From Utricularia gibba (Eukaryota > Streptophyta > Magnoliopsida > Lamiales > Lentibulariaceae), in the NCBI GenBank assembly GCA_002189035.1, contig CM007991.1, positions 4,960,001 through 5,024,000 on the forward strand: 64,000 nt of DNA, in the 5' to 3' direction. A program made the position numbers and the translations under genes. The notes under the pieces are model-generated. The model saw nothing but the letters and a program-made list of their open reading frames with translations, searched no databases and was not told the DNA's origin. This document shows positions 13,091 through 25,615 of the stretch, piece after piece (position 1 is the stretch's first letter; the number at the start of each line of letters is the position of its first letter).

Positions 13091-13732
13091 ATTTTTCAGT
13101 TTGAAGCATATATTGCTCGCCAATTCAACTCTTCAATTAAAATTCTTCAAACTGATAATGGTGGAGAGTTTGTTAATAACTCTTTAAAAACTCACTCTCT
13201 CAAGATAGGTATGATGCATTATTTTTCTTGTCCACATACTCATGAATAGATGGGAATGGTCGAGCGATGCCATCGAACTATTTGTGAACATGGAATGACC
13301 ATGTTGTTTCATAGTGAGCTACCCCTTTCCTTATGGGTTAAAGACTTTGCTACTGTCGTCTTTCTACAAAATCGCTTACCATCACCATCTACAAACAGGG
13401 AGTCTCCTTATTATGTTATTTTTGGTTCACAATCTCGTTACTCCACCCTTAGAGTATTTGGTTCAAAGTGTTTTCCATATTTGTGGGATACAAAACGTAT
13501 AAAGTTTTCATCAAAAACTACTTTATGTGTTTTTTTTGGGTTATAGCGATAGTCATAAAGGTTACTTGTCCTATGATCCTTCTAAAAAAAGGCTTCATGT
13601 TTCTCGTCATGTCATTTTTTATGAAACTTGCTTTCCCTTTAAATCCAAGCCTAATCTTTCATTCCCAAACTTTGTCCTAGTTACCAAGTTATTCAACATT
13701 TGGATTCCTTATAGGTTGGATGATGAGATTAG
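13091..13732 (+). pseudogene. Copia-1 integrase, C-terminal part
   Basis: Reads ARQFNSSIKILQTDNGGEF, then CPHTHE-stop-MGMVERCHRTICEHG, then LPLSLWVKDFATVVFLQNRLP and RVFGSKCFPYLWD. These are the second catalytic Asp and the Glu-containing region of copia integrases, followed by the usual linker (YDPSKKRLHVSRHVIFYE). A stop at about 13249 and a frameshift near 13545 break it. Reading stops at 13732, where Gypsy-E is inserted. Confidence 0.85.
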
Positions 13733-16046
13733 TGATAACACCATTTTTATTGTGTTTTTATATATGTTTTTAAGTGTGTTTTGTAGGGTTAAATGTTGCT
13801 TAGGGTGCTAAAATGTCTTCTTTTGCATATTTAGACTGTTGAAATATGTTTATTGTGAAAACAGGCTCAATTGGCAACAATTGAGCCGAAAACTCTAATA
13901 TTTCGTCTAGTTGATAAACGGAAATTTTCCTAATATCGTTGCAATAAAAATAGAAAATCCGTATCAAATAAATTTATAATCCCTAATCTACACAAAATAC
14001 AAATTTGGAAAACTTGTATAGTGGATGTCGGGGTTGATCACGAAGAGCTTGTGCTTGCTAAGTGTTTTAGTAAATGCATAATTCGAGATAACATGAAGTC
14101 TTAGTCTAAGCTCGGACCAATAGTGGTAAACAAGTTCGGTAAACAAGATAAGTAAACAATATTAGGTCTTAACGCTAAGGTAACAGGTACTGGTTCTAAC
14201 TCAGAATAATACTAAGGTGCCTTAAGGGTCTGCAGGTGGTGTAGTGTCAAAATCCCTAATTTAATCTACCATGTTCCCACACTCACAACTTCAAATAATC
14301 TAAGTCTACCCACACCATGTTTTCGGCTAAGCTAGTCCTCCATATCATCACCAACATTGCAATTAGGTCTACCCGCATGCAAAGCATATAGAACTAGGTC
14401 TACTCGGTTCTACTGGTTCCACCCCGGACTAACACCTATTGCTCACGTCTTGATTTATTGGTCTACCTCTAAATCAAGCATCTAAGTTATGAAGCTACTT
14501 GTTTCCCTCCTTAGGTCTACCCATGGTTTGATAAAAACAAGAACTAAGGAAGAATGGTAAATTTTATTAAAATTCCTAGACCCCCACAACCATGCTTCAC
14601 CTCAAGTCACTCCTAGGGTTTAGCTACTCATGCTTTGAAGGTAAAATATGATAACATTAACATAAAGCAACGAAAATGTCAAGAACATTGTGAAAGAGTT
14701 GGTTGTAGAAACTGAAAACATCAACAAACGAAAATAAAGCAATAAAAGTTCTGATTTCCGTCTGCTATTGTTCCCTAGCCGGAACAGTAGCGCTGGACTG
14801 GGCTCTTATGCTGTTCTTGAGGATGAAGATCTTCCTCTCCTCTCCTGGTTCAATACTCGTCGTGTTGGGGGAGAAGCCCCCTCCTTGGGTCTCTCTCCTA
14901 TCTTCTTCTCTTCTCTCCAAAAATATCTTCACATCTTTTTTCCATTTTTCAAAATCAGTCCACTATTTCTAACATTCGTAGTGTTCCTGGCCTGAACCTG
15001 CAGACTGTAGGCGGCTGAATATTAATCATGTCTCCTCCTTGTGTCTTGTGCCCCTTCTTCCAAATCTCCACATGCACGAAATTCATGTATCCTCCCTAAT
15101 TTTAGAACTTTGCTGCTGGATTAGAAAAATGTTAATAACATGCGATGGGCTAAATCAAACGAAAGCCCATTAACACATAAAATCGCATTATGTCCTAAAA
15201 TTTGGTGAAAATACTAAAAACTATAAGATAAACACTTAAAACATGATTCAAAAGTATAATTTTCTTACTCTAATAATAGGAAAATTCGTTTGTTATCACT
15301 AGTCTATGTTTTAAGTCTTATCAGGGTAAAAGCTAGTACTGTAGCAACGCACTTTCCGTGTTGACAAGTCAAAGGAGAGAGAACGTTGTTTCTTCGGCGA
15401 AAGTCTCCGGCGACCACCAGATCTGCGTGTCTACACCACCTTTTCGGCTAGAACTTCGATTTCCAGCAGATCTCCAGCCCACAGAAGCATCCTGCAACTT
15501 TTATTTGCGCACTTTCTGCTCTTTCATTTCTGCAAGAACCTGTTATTGTTACTATTTTCATTTCTAAGCTTTCTGCTGCTTTTCTGAACCTTGCTATGAA
15601 CGGGAAACTCGTTGTAGAACTTGCTTTAGTTTATAAACATGTCTCTGTTTAAGCTTTTCACATTTGCTTTTAAGCTTGATATGCCATTTACTGTTCCTGC
15701 GCACGCATACTCTGTTTTCGCACACTCTTACTCTATTTTTAAGCGTTCTTAAGCTGGGTTTAAGCCTATGGGCTCTCTTGAGTGACACAAGAGCCAGACC
15801 CTGGTGTAAAACCCATCCAAATTACTTTTATTTTATGTTTTCTGCATCTTTATGTTAATTTCAGTCCCTTTTCACCTTTGCAACCCGTTCCTTTCAGTCA
15901 CTGTTATTTTATATCTTACCCGCATTAGAACTAAATCCCAAAAAACCCCCATGTTTCAAGTAATTGTGTTGAACTTCAGAAAATTGCAACCATTTCCTGT
16001 GGATTCGACCCTTGCTTGCCACGCTACATTAATTCTTGTGATTTGT
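13733..16046 (+). repeat. Gypsy-E 5' LTR, interrupted and 3'-truncated
   Basis: 13733-13911 and 15299-16046 match the 3' LTR at 22618-23755. A 1387-bp solo LTR sits between them. Relative to the 3' LTR it lacks ~210 bp near 15376, and its last ~85 bp after GTGATTTGTG are lost. Confidence 0.85.
13912..15298 (-). mobile_element. Solo LTR, B-related subfamily, 1387 bp
   Basis: Runs from TGATAAACGG to GTTTGTTATCA and is flanked by CTAGT on both sides (13907-13911 and 15299-15303). The undisturbed Gypsy-E 3' LTR has CGTCTAGTCTATG at this position. Its left part resembles the U5 end of LTR-B (TCAAATAAATTTATAA, then a GAACACGAAGAG-like motif), so it lies in minus orientation. Confidence 0.92.
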
Positions 16047-17145
16047 GAAGAAGGCGTTTTTAAATCAATTTTTTCCTACCTCTAGAGCAGATGAAATTCG
16101 AAGCAAAATTGAGAATATTTTTCAGGATTATGATGAGCCTCTACATGAGTATTGGGACAGGTTCACATCTCTTCTTTCGAGCTATCCACACCATGTATTC
16201 AATAGATTAAAGCAAGTGAAATGTTTTTTGAAGGGCTTGACTGCTACCCAAAGAGATAAATTGGATTCTGTTGCACATGGTAATATGAGGACTCTTACCC
16301 CATCTAAAGGCTGGGAGAAAATTAAAGAAATGGTTGGACATTCAAGGCATTCTCAGTTTCGGTCTTGAGCTCAGCGACAAGTGCATGAAATGAGGATATT
16401 GAGAGAGGATGAAGCAGCAAGAAATGACAAGGATATTGCTGAATTGAAGGATATGGTGAAAGGTTTATTTCTTGTTCATGCAAAATCCATGCCTTGTGAA
16501 GTCTATGGAAGTCTGGGACATACGCCTGATCATTGCTCCATGAAAGGAAATCTAGAAGAACCACTTGAAGGAGTGAATGCAATGGGGTACATGAATAATA
16601 GAGCAGATTATTTCAAGCCCAAAAATGACCAGCGATTTGAGCCTATGAGGAATCATCCCAATTTTAGCTGGAGAAGCACCAACGTGGAGAATCCACAACA
16701 TCTGGGATTCACTCAACCGCAGCAGCAACCAGCTCCATCAATTTCATTTCAACAAGGACAGAGTGTTCAGCAGGGGAATAGGTATCAAAGCAGGCCTTAT
16801 CAATCCCCACATCAAAGAGTCGACCAGCCAAGCACTTCAGGTGTTAAACCACCTCCTTCCACTGAAGAAATGATGAAGATGATGCTGGAAAACATGGCCA
16901 GACGTGATGCTGAACAAGCAAAAAGGGATGTTGAACAGGCCAAAAGGGATGTTGAATCTGAGAAGAAGATGAAGAGTCTTGAGAGGAAAATTGGCCAACT
17001 TGCTACATAGCTCGCTGAACTGAAAGGAAACTCAGGGAAATTACCATCTCAGCCAAATGCCAATCCGAAAGTAAATATTTCTGCTATTGAACTTCGTGGG
17101 GGGAAGCAACTACCTGACCGGAAGGCCCCTGCAAGTCAAAGCAAA
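16047..17145 (+). pseudogene. Gypsy-E gag
   Basis: Starts abruptly at KAFLNQFFPTSRADEIRSKI, then the capsid motif YDEPLHEYWDRFTSLLSSYPHH and the FLKGLT helix typical of Athila/Tat gag. A CEVYGSLGHTPDHC stretch is a degenerate CCHC knuckle. The C-terminal part is Gln-rich, followed by an EQAKRDVE heptad-like coiled coil. In-frame stops occur at 16366 and 17008. The N-terminal portion is deleted with the end of the 5' LTR. Confidence 0.85.
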
Positions 17146-18138
17146 GTGGCTGAAGGTCCTGAAGTTAATTCGGAGGATAGGACACAAGGAAAAACAGCAG
17201 GGGAACCTACTGTTGAGATCAAGAGGACACCTCCTTTTCCTGGAAGATTACAAGCTCGAGCAAGGCAAGAAGAGAAAGACTCCATAATCTCAGCCTTAGA
17301 CTCTGCGATGATCACCATGAAGGCTGTAGATTATTTAAGGCAAGTGCCGAAAGGGATGAAAGTATTGAAAGACCTGTGTAGTTCGAAGAGAAAGAGCAAC
17401 GATGAAGAAGTGATCAAAGTCAGTGCTCAAGTCTCAGCCTACCTGACACAGCAAATGCCGGAAAAATGTCCAGACCCTGGAACATATTTTATTCCTATTC
17501 AGGTAGGAACTAAATTTATCAGCAGGGCAATGGGAGATCAAGGCGCTTCAATCAACATGATGCCTTATGAAGATTATTTGGCACTGGATTTGGAACCCCT
17601 CAGGCCAACCAACTTGAAATTACAACTTACAACCAGATCCGTGGCCATTCCGGAGGGTATTGCTGAAGATGTTCTTGTTAGAGTTTCTAACACCTGTTAT
17701 CCTTGCGATTGTGTTGTTGTTAAAATGCCTCCAGCTAGGGTGAATGATAATACTTTAGTTCTGGGATGCCCTTTCTTAGCTACTGCAAATGCTCAAATTC
17801 ATTGTAGGAAAGGAGCCATCACTATTGGCTATGCTGATGATATCTCCATCTTTAAGACCAATGAAGCTGAAAAATTCCCTGATGATTTTGCACCTGTGAT
17901 TGGAGTTGATGTCGTTGATGAGCTGGTGGAGGAAGTTTTTGATGAAGAGCAACATGATATTCTCGAAATCTTTAAACAAGAAGTCGAGCTTGATGAGGAC
18001 GAAGCTGAGCATGTAATTCTAGAATGTTTCATTGAAGATAAAGACTTGGTGAACCTTGGAGAGGTGACTAGTGTTGCATCACCAAAATTGAAACCCTCGC
18101 CTTCACAACTCAAGTATGCATTTATTGGTGACAATTGA
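17146..18138 (+). pseudogene. Gypsy-E aspartic protease region
   Basis: An open stretch of 330 codons. The retropepsin site appears as MGDQGASINMMP (usual form DxGAS), followed by the flap-like GIAEDVLVRV and the second conserved block LVLGCPFLATANAQIHC. In the family this enzyme cleaves the Gag-Pol precursor. The acidic C-terminal segment links to reverse transcriptase. A stop at 18136 separates it from the next domain. Confidence 0.85.
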
Positions 18139-19604
18139 AAGCCAGTGATTATTAGTGCTGATCTTTCTTGTGAAGAAGAGACGAAGTTGATGGACGTTCT
18201 CAAGGCTAACAGCAAGGCTATTGGCTGGACAATGGATGATATAACTGGAATTAGCTCTTCTGTCACAATGCATAGGATTTATCTTGAAGAGGGAGCAAAA
18301 CCGGTTAGACAACCTCAGAGAAGGCTTAATGCGACCCTCATGGAGGTTGTGAAGAAGGAAATCCAGAAGCTATTGAAAGCTGGAGTGATTTACTCGATTT
18401 CTGATAGTACGTGGGTAAGTCCTATCCACGTAGTCCCTAAAAAGACAGGAATTACAGTTGTTGAAGATGTTGATGGAAAGAAGATGGCGACGCGAGTTCA
18501 GAATGGCTGGAGGGTATGTATTGACTATAGAAAGCTGAATGAAGTCACAAGGAAGGATCACTACCCTTTACCCTTCATGGACCAAATGTTGGACAGGTTA
18601 AGTGGTAAGAGTTTTTATTGCTTTCTTGATGGGTACTCAGGGTATAACCAGGTTGCTATGGCACCGGATGATCAAGAAAAGATGACTTTTACCTGTCCCT
18701 TTGGCACTTATGCGTACAAGAAGATGCCATTTGGTCTCTGCAACGCCCCAGCGACTTTTCAAAGGTGTGTCACCAGCATTTTTTCAGATTATATTGATGA
18801 TTTCATTGAAGTATTCATGGACGACTTTACTGTGCATGGAACTAGTTTTGATGATTGTTTGAATCATTTAGAACTTGTTTTGAAACGTTGTGTTGAGAAA
18901 GATTTAGTTTTGAATTCTCAAAAATGCCATTTCATGGTACGCCAAGGAATTGTACTTGGGCATGTTGTTTCTGCATCTTATGGTAGATCCTACTAAGGTA
19001 AGTACTATTTCTGGTTTACCATATCCACGTGATGAAAGAGGAGTTCGTGCATTTTTAGGCCATGTCGGATTTTACAGGAGGTTTGTTAAAGGTTTTTCTC
19101 AAATTGCTCGACCACTAACCAATCGAGCAGAAGGATGCTGAGTTTAGTTTTTCAGATGAATGTAAGCATGCTTTTGAAACTCTCAAGGCAACCGTGACAT
19201 CAGCTCCTATCATACAAGCGCCCAATTGGAGTGAAGCATTCCATGTGATGACTGATGCATCCAACTATGCAGTAGGAGCTGTGTTGGGCCAGAAACTTGA
19301 TGGAAAAGACACTGTCATCAGCTATGCCTCCAAAACCTTGGATAATGCTCAAGAAAATTACACTACAACCGAGAAGGAGATGCTAGTTGTTGTATTTGCC
19401 TTGGAAAAGTTCAGAAGCTATTTGTTGGGTAACAAAGTGATTGTGCATACAGACCATGCCGCCATCAAACACCTCATGTCCAAGAAGGAGACCAAGTCGA
19501 GGCTTAGAAGGTGGGTCTTATTGCTGCAAGAGTTCAATGTGGAAATCAGGGATAAGCCTAGGAAGCTCAATGAAGTTGCAGATCATCTTAGCAGAATCGA
19601 GTAA
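18139..19604 (+). pseudogene. Gypsy-E reverse transcriptase and RNase H
   Basis: RT blocks are in order: WVSPIHVVPKKTG, WRVCIDYRKLN, HYPLPFMDQML, FLDGYSGYNQV, MPFGLCNAPATFQRC, and the active-site box EVFMDDFTVHG (FMDD in place of the canonical YVDD, usual for this clade). A one-base frameshift near 18970 moves reading to DPTKVSTISGLPYP. A second near 19130 precedes RNase H ([55 protein letters not shown]). Confidence 0.9.
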
Positions 19605-20990
19605 CCCGTGGATGGTGTTCCAATTGTTGAAGAATTTCCAGATGAACAACTCTGTGCAATTAAGGTTGATGCAGGTAAGACTAATGAACCATGGTATGCT
19701 GACATAGCCAATTATCTGTGCACTGGAGAGATGGCTTTGAACTTAAAGAGTTATGAGAAGCTGAAGTTGAAGAGTGAGAGTAAGCACTATTTCTGGGATG
19801 ACCCCTATCTGTGGAAAAATTGTGCTGATGGTGTTGTGCGACGCTACTTAACTGAAGATGATATTCAACAAGTGTTGGCATTCTATCATGTATCTCCTTG
19901 TGGAGAGCACCATGGTCCTAACCGTACTGCCAAGAAGGTGTTGGATTGTGGTTATTATTGGCCAACGGTTTTCAAAGATGCCAAGTCTTACTATAAGAGC
20001 TGCGAGAACTGCCAGAGAACAGGGAATATTTCCAACCGACACGAAATGCCAATGCAGTCAATTGTTGTTCCAGAAGTGTTCGACGTGTGGGGTATCGACT
20101 TCATGGGCCCCTTTCCAAACTCTGATGGCTACGAGTATATTCTGGTGGCAGTGGACTATGTTTCAAAGTGGATAAAGGCAATTCCCACCAAGTCACAAGA
20201 TACTCATTCAGTCATACGTTTCCTGAAGAATAACATCTTCATGAGGTTTGGAACACCTAAAGCCTTGATCAGTGATCGTGGAAGCCATTTCTTTAACAAG
20301 GCTATGGAGAGACTGTTGAAAAGCTATGGAGTCTGGTACAAGCCATCTAACTCTTACCATCCTCAGACCAATGGGTAGGCAGAAGTTTCCAATCGGGAGA
20401 TCAAGCAAATTCTGGAGAAGACTGTGACTTCTTCTCGCAAGGATTGGAACTCCAAGCTGAATGACACCTTGTGGGCAATTCGCACAGCCTTCAAAACCCC
20501 CATCAGTATGTCTCCTTTTCGTCTTGTATATGGTAAACATTGCCATTTGCCCATTGAATTAGAGCAGAAGGCACAATGGGCGATCCAGCGAGTGAACTTG
20601 GAGATTCAAGGCAGTGGTGATTTGAGAAAGCTCCAACTTTCAGAGCTTGATGAGCTAAGACATGAGGCCTACATGAATTCAAAAATCTTCAAGGAACGCA
20701 CGAAGCAGTTCCATGACCACCAGATCTTGAGAAAACACTTTGAACCTGGGCAAAATGTATTATTATTTCAATCTAAACTCAAACTTCACCTACGTAAACT
20801 GAAATCTCGTTGGAAAGGACGTTTTGTGATTAAACATGTGAATCCCAACGGTTCCATTGAGTTGTTTGATAGAGACATGCATAGCTCATTCACTGTGAAT
20901 GGGCACAGATTGAAAGTGTTCCATGAGCTTATGATAGATGAAGTGGGACACCCTGTGGATGCTGTGGCATTCACTGAACTTCCCCTCTAG
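19605..20990 (+). pseudogene. Gypsy-E integrase
   Basis: The zinc-binding HHCC region is visible (H in AFYHVSPCGEHHG; CENCQRTG), followed by the DDE core: [32 protein letters not shown] and EVSNREIKQILEK. A stop at 20376 interrupts SYHPQTNG-stop-AEVSN. After this comes the GKHCHLPIELE block and a C-terminal SH3-like part (SRWKGRFVIKHVNPNGSIEL). It ends at a TAG at 20988-20990 without a chromodomain. Confidence 0.88.
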
Positions 20991-22617
20991 GTGATTCTGC
21001 ACTTAAGTTTTACCCTAAAACTTATTCTAGGGTCCTCGCTGGGAGGTAACCAGTATTTTCTACTTTTATTTCCTTTGTGCATTTTTATTTTCTTTTTGCA
21101 CTTTTAGTTATGCATTCTGCTTTTGTGAGGTTGCAATCAGTTATCTTGTTGAATTTCTTTGTCCCACTGTTAGTTTCTGATGCAATGGCCCATATCCTAT
21201 GTAGTTGCAACTCTTTCTTTATTTTTAGTTACATAGGCCCAGTGGGTTCAATTTAAAAAGAGTGGGAAACCCTTCTTCCCAACAACTACTTTCTCTCTTG
21301 CGCGCATTCCTTCCTTTCTCAGAACGTTGCGACCCTTCCATGGAAAACTTTCTGCTACTCCTCCTCCATCGGAGTGCTTTACCCCTAGACCCCCACTCAC
21401 ACCAAACCTCATTTATGCGGATTTCCTTGAGGACCAAGAAATTTCAGAACCCCGGTGAGGGGTAGTCCCAAGAGTGCAGCCCCTACTGCTGCTTGAAGGA
21501 AATTCGTGAGTTGAGAAGAACTATAGGAACCCTGAAGATGTATTTGGAGACCCTGCTTGACTTACAGACATGTGTAAGTCCTACTGTTCCTCCTAAGCCT
21601 TGACTGACCTTTACCCTCTTTGTTTTGTAAATTTTGTTCTGTGTTTTATAAGTCTTTGCATGTGTTTTGTAGTTGTTTGTCTGTCTTTTGTTGCCTCGAG
21701 TACTGCTGAGCATGTTTAGGAATTTTGGTTCATTCTAGACATGTATGATACCTACCTCTTCGCTTCTGTGAGGATTCAGCCTTTTTAGTTCTTACCTGCG
21801 TAAGACTTATATGAGGGTAGCCAGATTTTGTAGAAAAGTGCATGCATGCGACCTGTGTTTTGCTCTATCTGCAATAGGACTTTCTTGTGAATAGCTTGTA
21901 TGTGGCCTACTAGTATGTGGATGTTTGAGGAGTGCTGAGTTAGACACATAGATCATGGCTGATGCACATAAAAAATTTTCAATGATAAAAGGCAAGCTCA
22001 AATCTAAAAAAAAAGCCGGGCTATATGTAAAAAAAAAAAAAGAGGCAGAGAGGTACAAAAGGCAAGCACACCGGAAAAGCCGTGCTGTAAAAAAATATAT
22101 CTTATACAAAATAAGAGTTTGAGGCTTAGACACTATGAACTCATCATTTTCCGTGAACATATTCAATGGTCTGGCAAACCACTCTAGGAGGAATAAGGAT
22201 GAACACGGGAGGGGAATGTGACTAAGTCGTAGTGGAAGAGTTCTCAAGTCTCTATGTTCTTGTTTAGTACCTCCATGTGCATCATTTTCATTTTCAGCCA
22301 TCATTCCTGTTACAAGTCGTATGTGTCTTGCAAGGTAAAACCCATACATGTCACTGTTAGTCTGCCACTGCCTGTTAGGATCAAGTTCGTGCCCGTGCAG
22401 ATGTGATTTTTGAACACTTGAAGCATGCGAGTAACTTCTACTATTTGTGCTTGAGTGACACTATTCTTACCCGCACTTGCTACCTCTTCTCTTCACTCCT
22501 TGCATGGATAGCATGAATCGAAACCTTTTCTTTCCCTTAGCAGACTCTATCTTTGATTTTCTGTTTTATTTTCTGTTTTAGACTTGAGGACAAGTCTAGA
22601 GTCGTTGTAGGATAGTG
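20991..22617 (+). other. Gypsy-E 3' non-coding region
   Basis: About 1.6 kb between integrase and the 3' LTR. No protein match was recognised on the sense strand. Near the end is CTTGAGGACAAG, a motif that commonly precedes the 3' LTR in Athila/Tat elements, but a clean polypurine tract is not obvious. A 180-codon antisense open frame (22349-21807) looks like chance. Confidence 0.6.
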
Positions 22618-23840
22618 TGATAACACCGTTTTTATTGTGTTTTTATATATGTTTTTAAGTGTGTTTTGTAGGGTTAAATGTTGCTTAGGGTGCTAAAATG
22701 TCTTCTTTTGCATATTTAGACTGTTGAAATATGTTTATTGTGAAAACAGGCTCAATTGGCAACAATTGAGCCGAAAACTCTAATATTTCGTCTAGTCTAT
22801 GTTTTAAGTCTTACCAGGGAAAGAGCTAGTACTATAGCAGCGCACTTTCCGCGTTGACAAGTCAAAGGAGACAGAAAAGCTGTACAAAAGTCACTTTCCG
22901 CCAAAAGTAGCTGCCCTTCTAAAAAGATAAGATTTGGAGCAGAGATCTCCCTTCTAGAAGACTGAGGAAAGGACAATGCTACCCTTAATTTTGGTCTGCA
23001 AAAGGGAAAGGGAAGGGAGAGAAGAAAGAGAGTACACTGTGCACGCAGAGGCACAGACAGCGAACAGGAGCAAGCGGGAGCGAGGAGAACGTTGTTTCTC
23101 TGGCGAAAGTCTCCAGCAACCTCCAGATCTCCATGTCTACACTACCTTTTCGGATAGAACTTCGATTTCCAGTAGATCTCCAGCCCATAGAAGCATCCTG
23201 CAACTTTTATTTGCGCATTTTCTGCTCTTCCATTTCTGCGAGAACCTGTTATTGTTACTATTTTCATTTCTAAGCTTTCTGCTGCTTTTCGGAACCTTGA
23301 TGTGAACGGGAAACTCGTTGTAGAACTTGCTTTAGTTTATAAACATGTCTATGTTTAAGCTTTTCACATTTGCTTTTAAGCTTGATATGCCATTTACTGT
23401 TCCTGCGCACGCATACTCTGTTTTCGCACACTCTTTCTCTGTTTTTAAGCATTCTTAAGCTGGGTTTAAGCCTATGGGCTCTCTTGAGTGACACAAGAGC
23501 CAGACCCTGGTGTAAAACCCATCCAAATTACTTTTATTTTATGTTTTCTGCATCTTTATGTTAATTTCAATCACTTTTCACCCTTGCAACCCGTTCCTTT
23601 CAGTCACTGTTATTTTAGATCTTACCCGCATTAGAACTAAATCCCAGAAAACCCCCCTGTTTCAAGTAATTGTGTTGAACTTCAGAAAATTGCAACCATT
23701 CCCTGTGGATTCGACCCTTGCTTGCCACGCTACATTAATTCTTGTGATTTGTGTAGTAGAATAGCTCGGTTTATAAATTTCTTTTGATGCGTTGAATGTG
23801 CTAAACCACAACATTTAGCAACCCATTTAAACGTTCATCA
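22618..23840 (+). repeat. Gypsy-E 3' LTR, 1223 bp
   Basis: Begins TGATAACACCG and ends CGTTCATCA. It matches the 5' LTR over nearly all the preserved length and contains the ~210-bp segment (about 22872-23085) missing there. Confidence 0.8.
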
Positions 23841-25610
23841 ATTACGCCTCAAGTTGAGTTCGCACGTGAGTTTCTTGGAGACCCTAGGGACATGCTAACT
23901 CCACCAGAACTCAATGCCGATACACAAATTCCTGAACCATCGATTACACCCATGGACGTTCACTCTATCACAAGTAGCGATGGTTCAACAAAATCAGTCT
24001 TGGATGATGGTGTCACTATGAAAATTATGGAGCACACCTTGGAGACATCAGTCGATGACCAACCACCAGCAAGCCCTTGTGTTGACACAATTATACGTGA
24101 CTTCTTGACACCTACATCCACAACATATACCACTATTCATGCTGTTTGCGAAGATATCATGGACTTGGCACTCATATCATCAATCCCTGCAGCTTCTAGC
24201 ATTGTAGCCGTAATCCACAACATCATACATCGGATGTGGAGGATGCTCAAGCACTATCAACCGGAGTTGTTTCCCCTTCTCCACTCCTTCCTCTCTCTCA
24301 ACCATTAATGTGGTGTTACCACTCATGGCAGGAGTTGCTTCCTCTCCTCCACTACTTCCTACCTCTAATGATGACACCATGCTCATTCATGTGAAAAACC
24401 CATCTTTAGAACCCTCCGGTCCGATTGATTATGACCCCTCAAGTATCGATCCTACTCTTCCTAATCCATGTGTCTCTTGTCCTGTGTAATGTACCCATAT
24501 ATCGCCACTCGATCCAAGCATGGAATCGTGAAACCAAATCACAAACATGCTCTTCAAGTGGCTCAATACCATGCCATACCTATAGAACCCCGTAGTGTCA
24601 AAGAGGCACTTCATCACTCAGGCTGGAAACAGGCAATGTGTGAAGAGGTGGATGCACTTAGCCACAACAACACTTGGACGCTTATACCACATCAGGAGAC
24701 AAAACACATCATTGAGTGTAAATGGGTGTTCAAAATCAAGCTTAAGCCTGATGGATCCCTTGATCGACTAAAAGCTCGATTGGTAGCAAAGGGGTATGAT
24801 TCAGTGGATGTAATTAATTACACAGAAACCTTCTTGCCACTAATTCGCCCAAGTACCATCCGCCTTATCCTTTCCATTGCCCTTACTAATAATTAGGATA
24901 TTCGACAACTTGATGTGAAAAATGCATTCCTTCATGGTGAAATCACTAAGGATATCTACATGGAACAACCCCCAAGAATGCGAGGTGAGACACTTCCCTC
25001 ACATGTGTGTAAGTTGAATCGGGCTTTATATGGACTAAAACAAGCACCCAAAGCATTATTTGATCGATTTAGCTCCTTTCTCTTGTTCATAGGTTTTTTC
25101 TATAGCCTTGTTGATCCCTCCTTATTTATTGTACACTAGGGCCAAGATACTCTAATCTTGCTTCTTTATGTGGATGATATTATTGTAATAGGGACTACAA
25201 CAAAATTGATACAACAATTGATCGACAAGCTATACTTGGAATTCGCAATGAAGGATCTTGGAGTCTTGCATCATTTCCTTGGAGTGCAAGTGCACAAAAC
25301 TCCAGAAGGAATTCATCTATCTCAAACACATTATGATTTATCTTTTTTGGACAAGTTTGGCCTTTGGGATTGCAAAATGGCAGCAACACCACAATTCTCA
25401 AAGCTAAACTTTACACAAAAGTCTAAAGCTCAAGAAGATCCAACACCCTTCAGAGCGTTAGTTGGAGGGCTCCAATATCTCACTTTTACAAGACCTGACA
25501 TCACTTACAATGAGAACTATGTCTCATAGTTCATGCACTCTCTAACTGTCTATCATCATACTCTTGCTACTTGGATCTTGAAGTATATCAAGGGTAATTT
25601 ACCTCTCGGA
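23841..25610 (+). pseudogene. Copia-1 reverse transcriptase and upstream linker
   Basis: After the gypsy insertion the copia linker resumes (EFLGDPRDMLTPPELN..., Ser/Thr/Pro-rich). The RT follows: RSKHGIVKPNHKHALQ, PRSVKEALHHSGWKQAM, NNTWTLIPHQE, KWVFKIKLKPDGS, RLVAKGY, DIRQLDVKNAFLHGEI, LNRALYGLKQAPKALFDRF, and the active site LLLYVDDIIVIG at about 25161. Later comes MKDLGVLHHFLGVQV and LVGGLQYLTFTRPDI. Stops at 24894, 25137 and 25527 and shifts near 24305-24485 disable it. It ends at the LTR-B insertion. Confidence 0.9.
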
Positions 25611-25615
25611 CTCTC

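Larger units (their letters stand above)
13733..23840 (+). mobile_element. Gypsy-E: Ty3/gypsy retrotransposon inserted in Copia-1
   Basis: Two LTRs start with TGATAACACC (13733 and 22618). The interior encodes gag, protease, reverse transcriptase, RNase H and integrase in gypsy order, with no chromodomain, which suggests the Athila/Tat group. Flanks are ATTAG (13728-13732) and ATTAC (23841-23845), an imperfect 5-bp duplication. Internal stops at about 16366, 17008, 18136 and 20376 and frameshifts near 18970 and 19130 show it is inactive. The end of the 5' LTR, the primer site and the start of gag are deleted at about 16047. Confidence 0.85.

Noticed and set aside
21807-22349. 180-codon antisense frame in the Gypsy-E 3' region
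   Set aside because: Low-complexity and hydrophobic by chance; antisense to the element and without a known domain.
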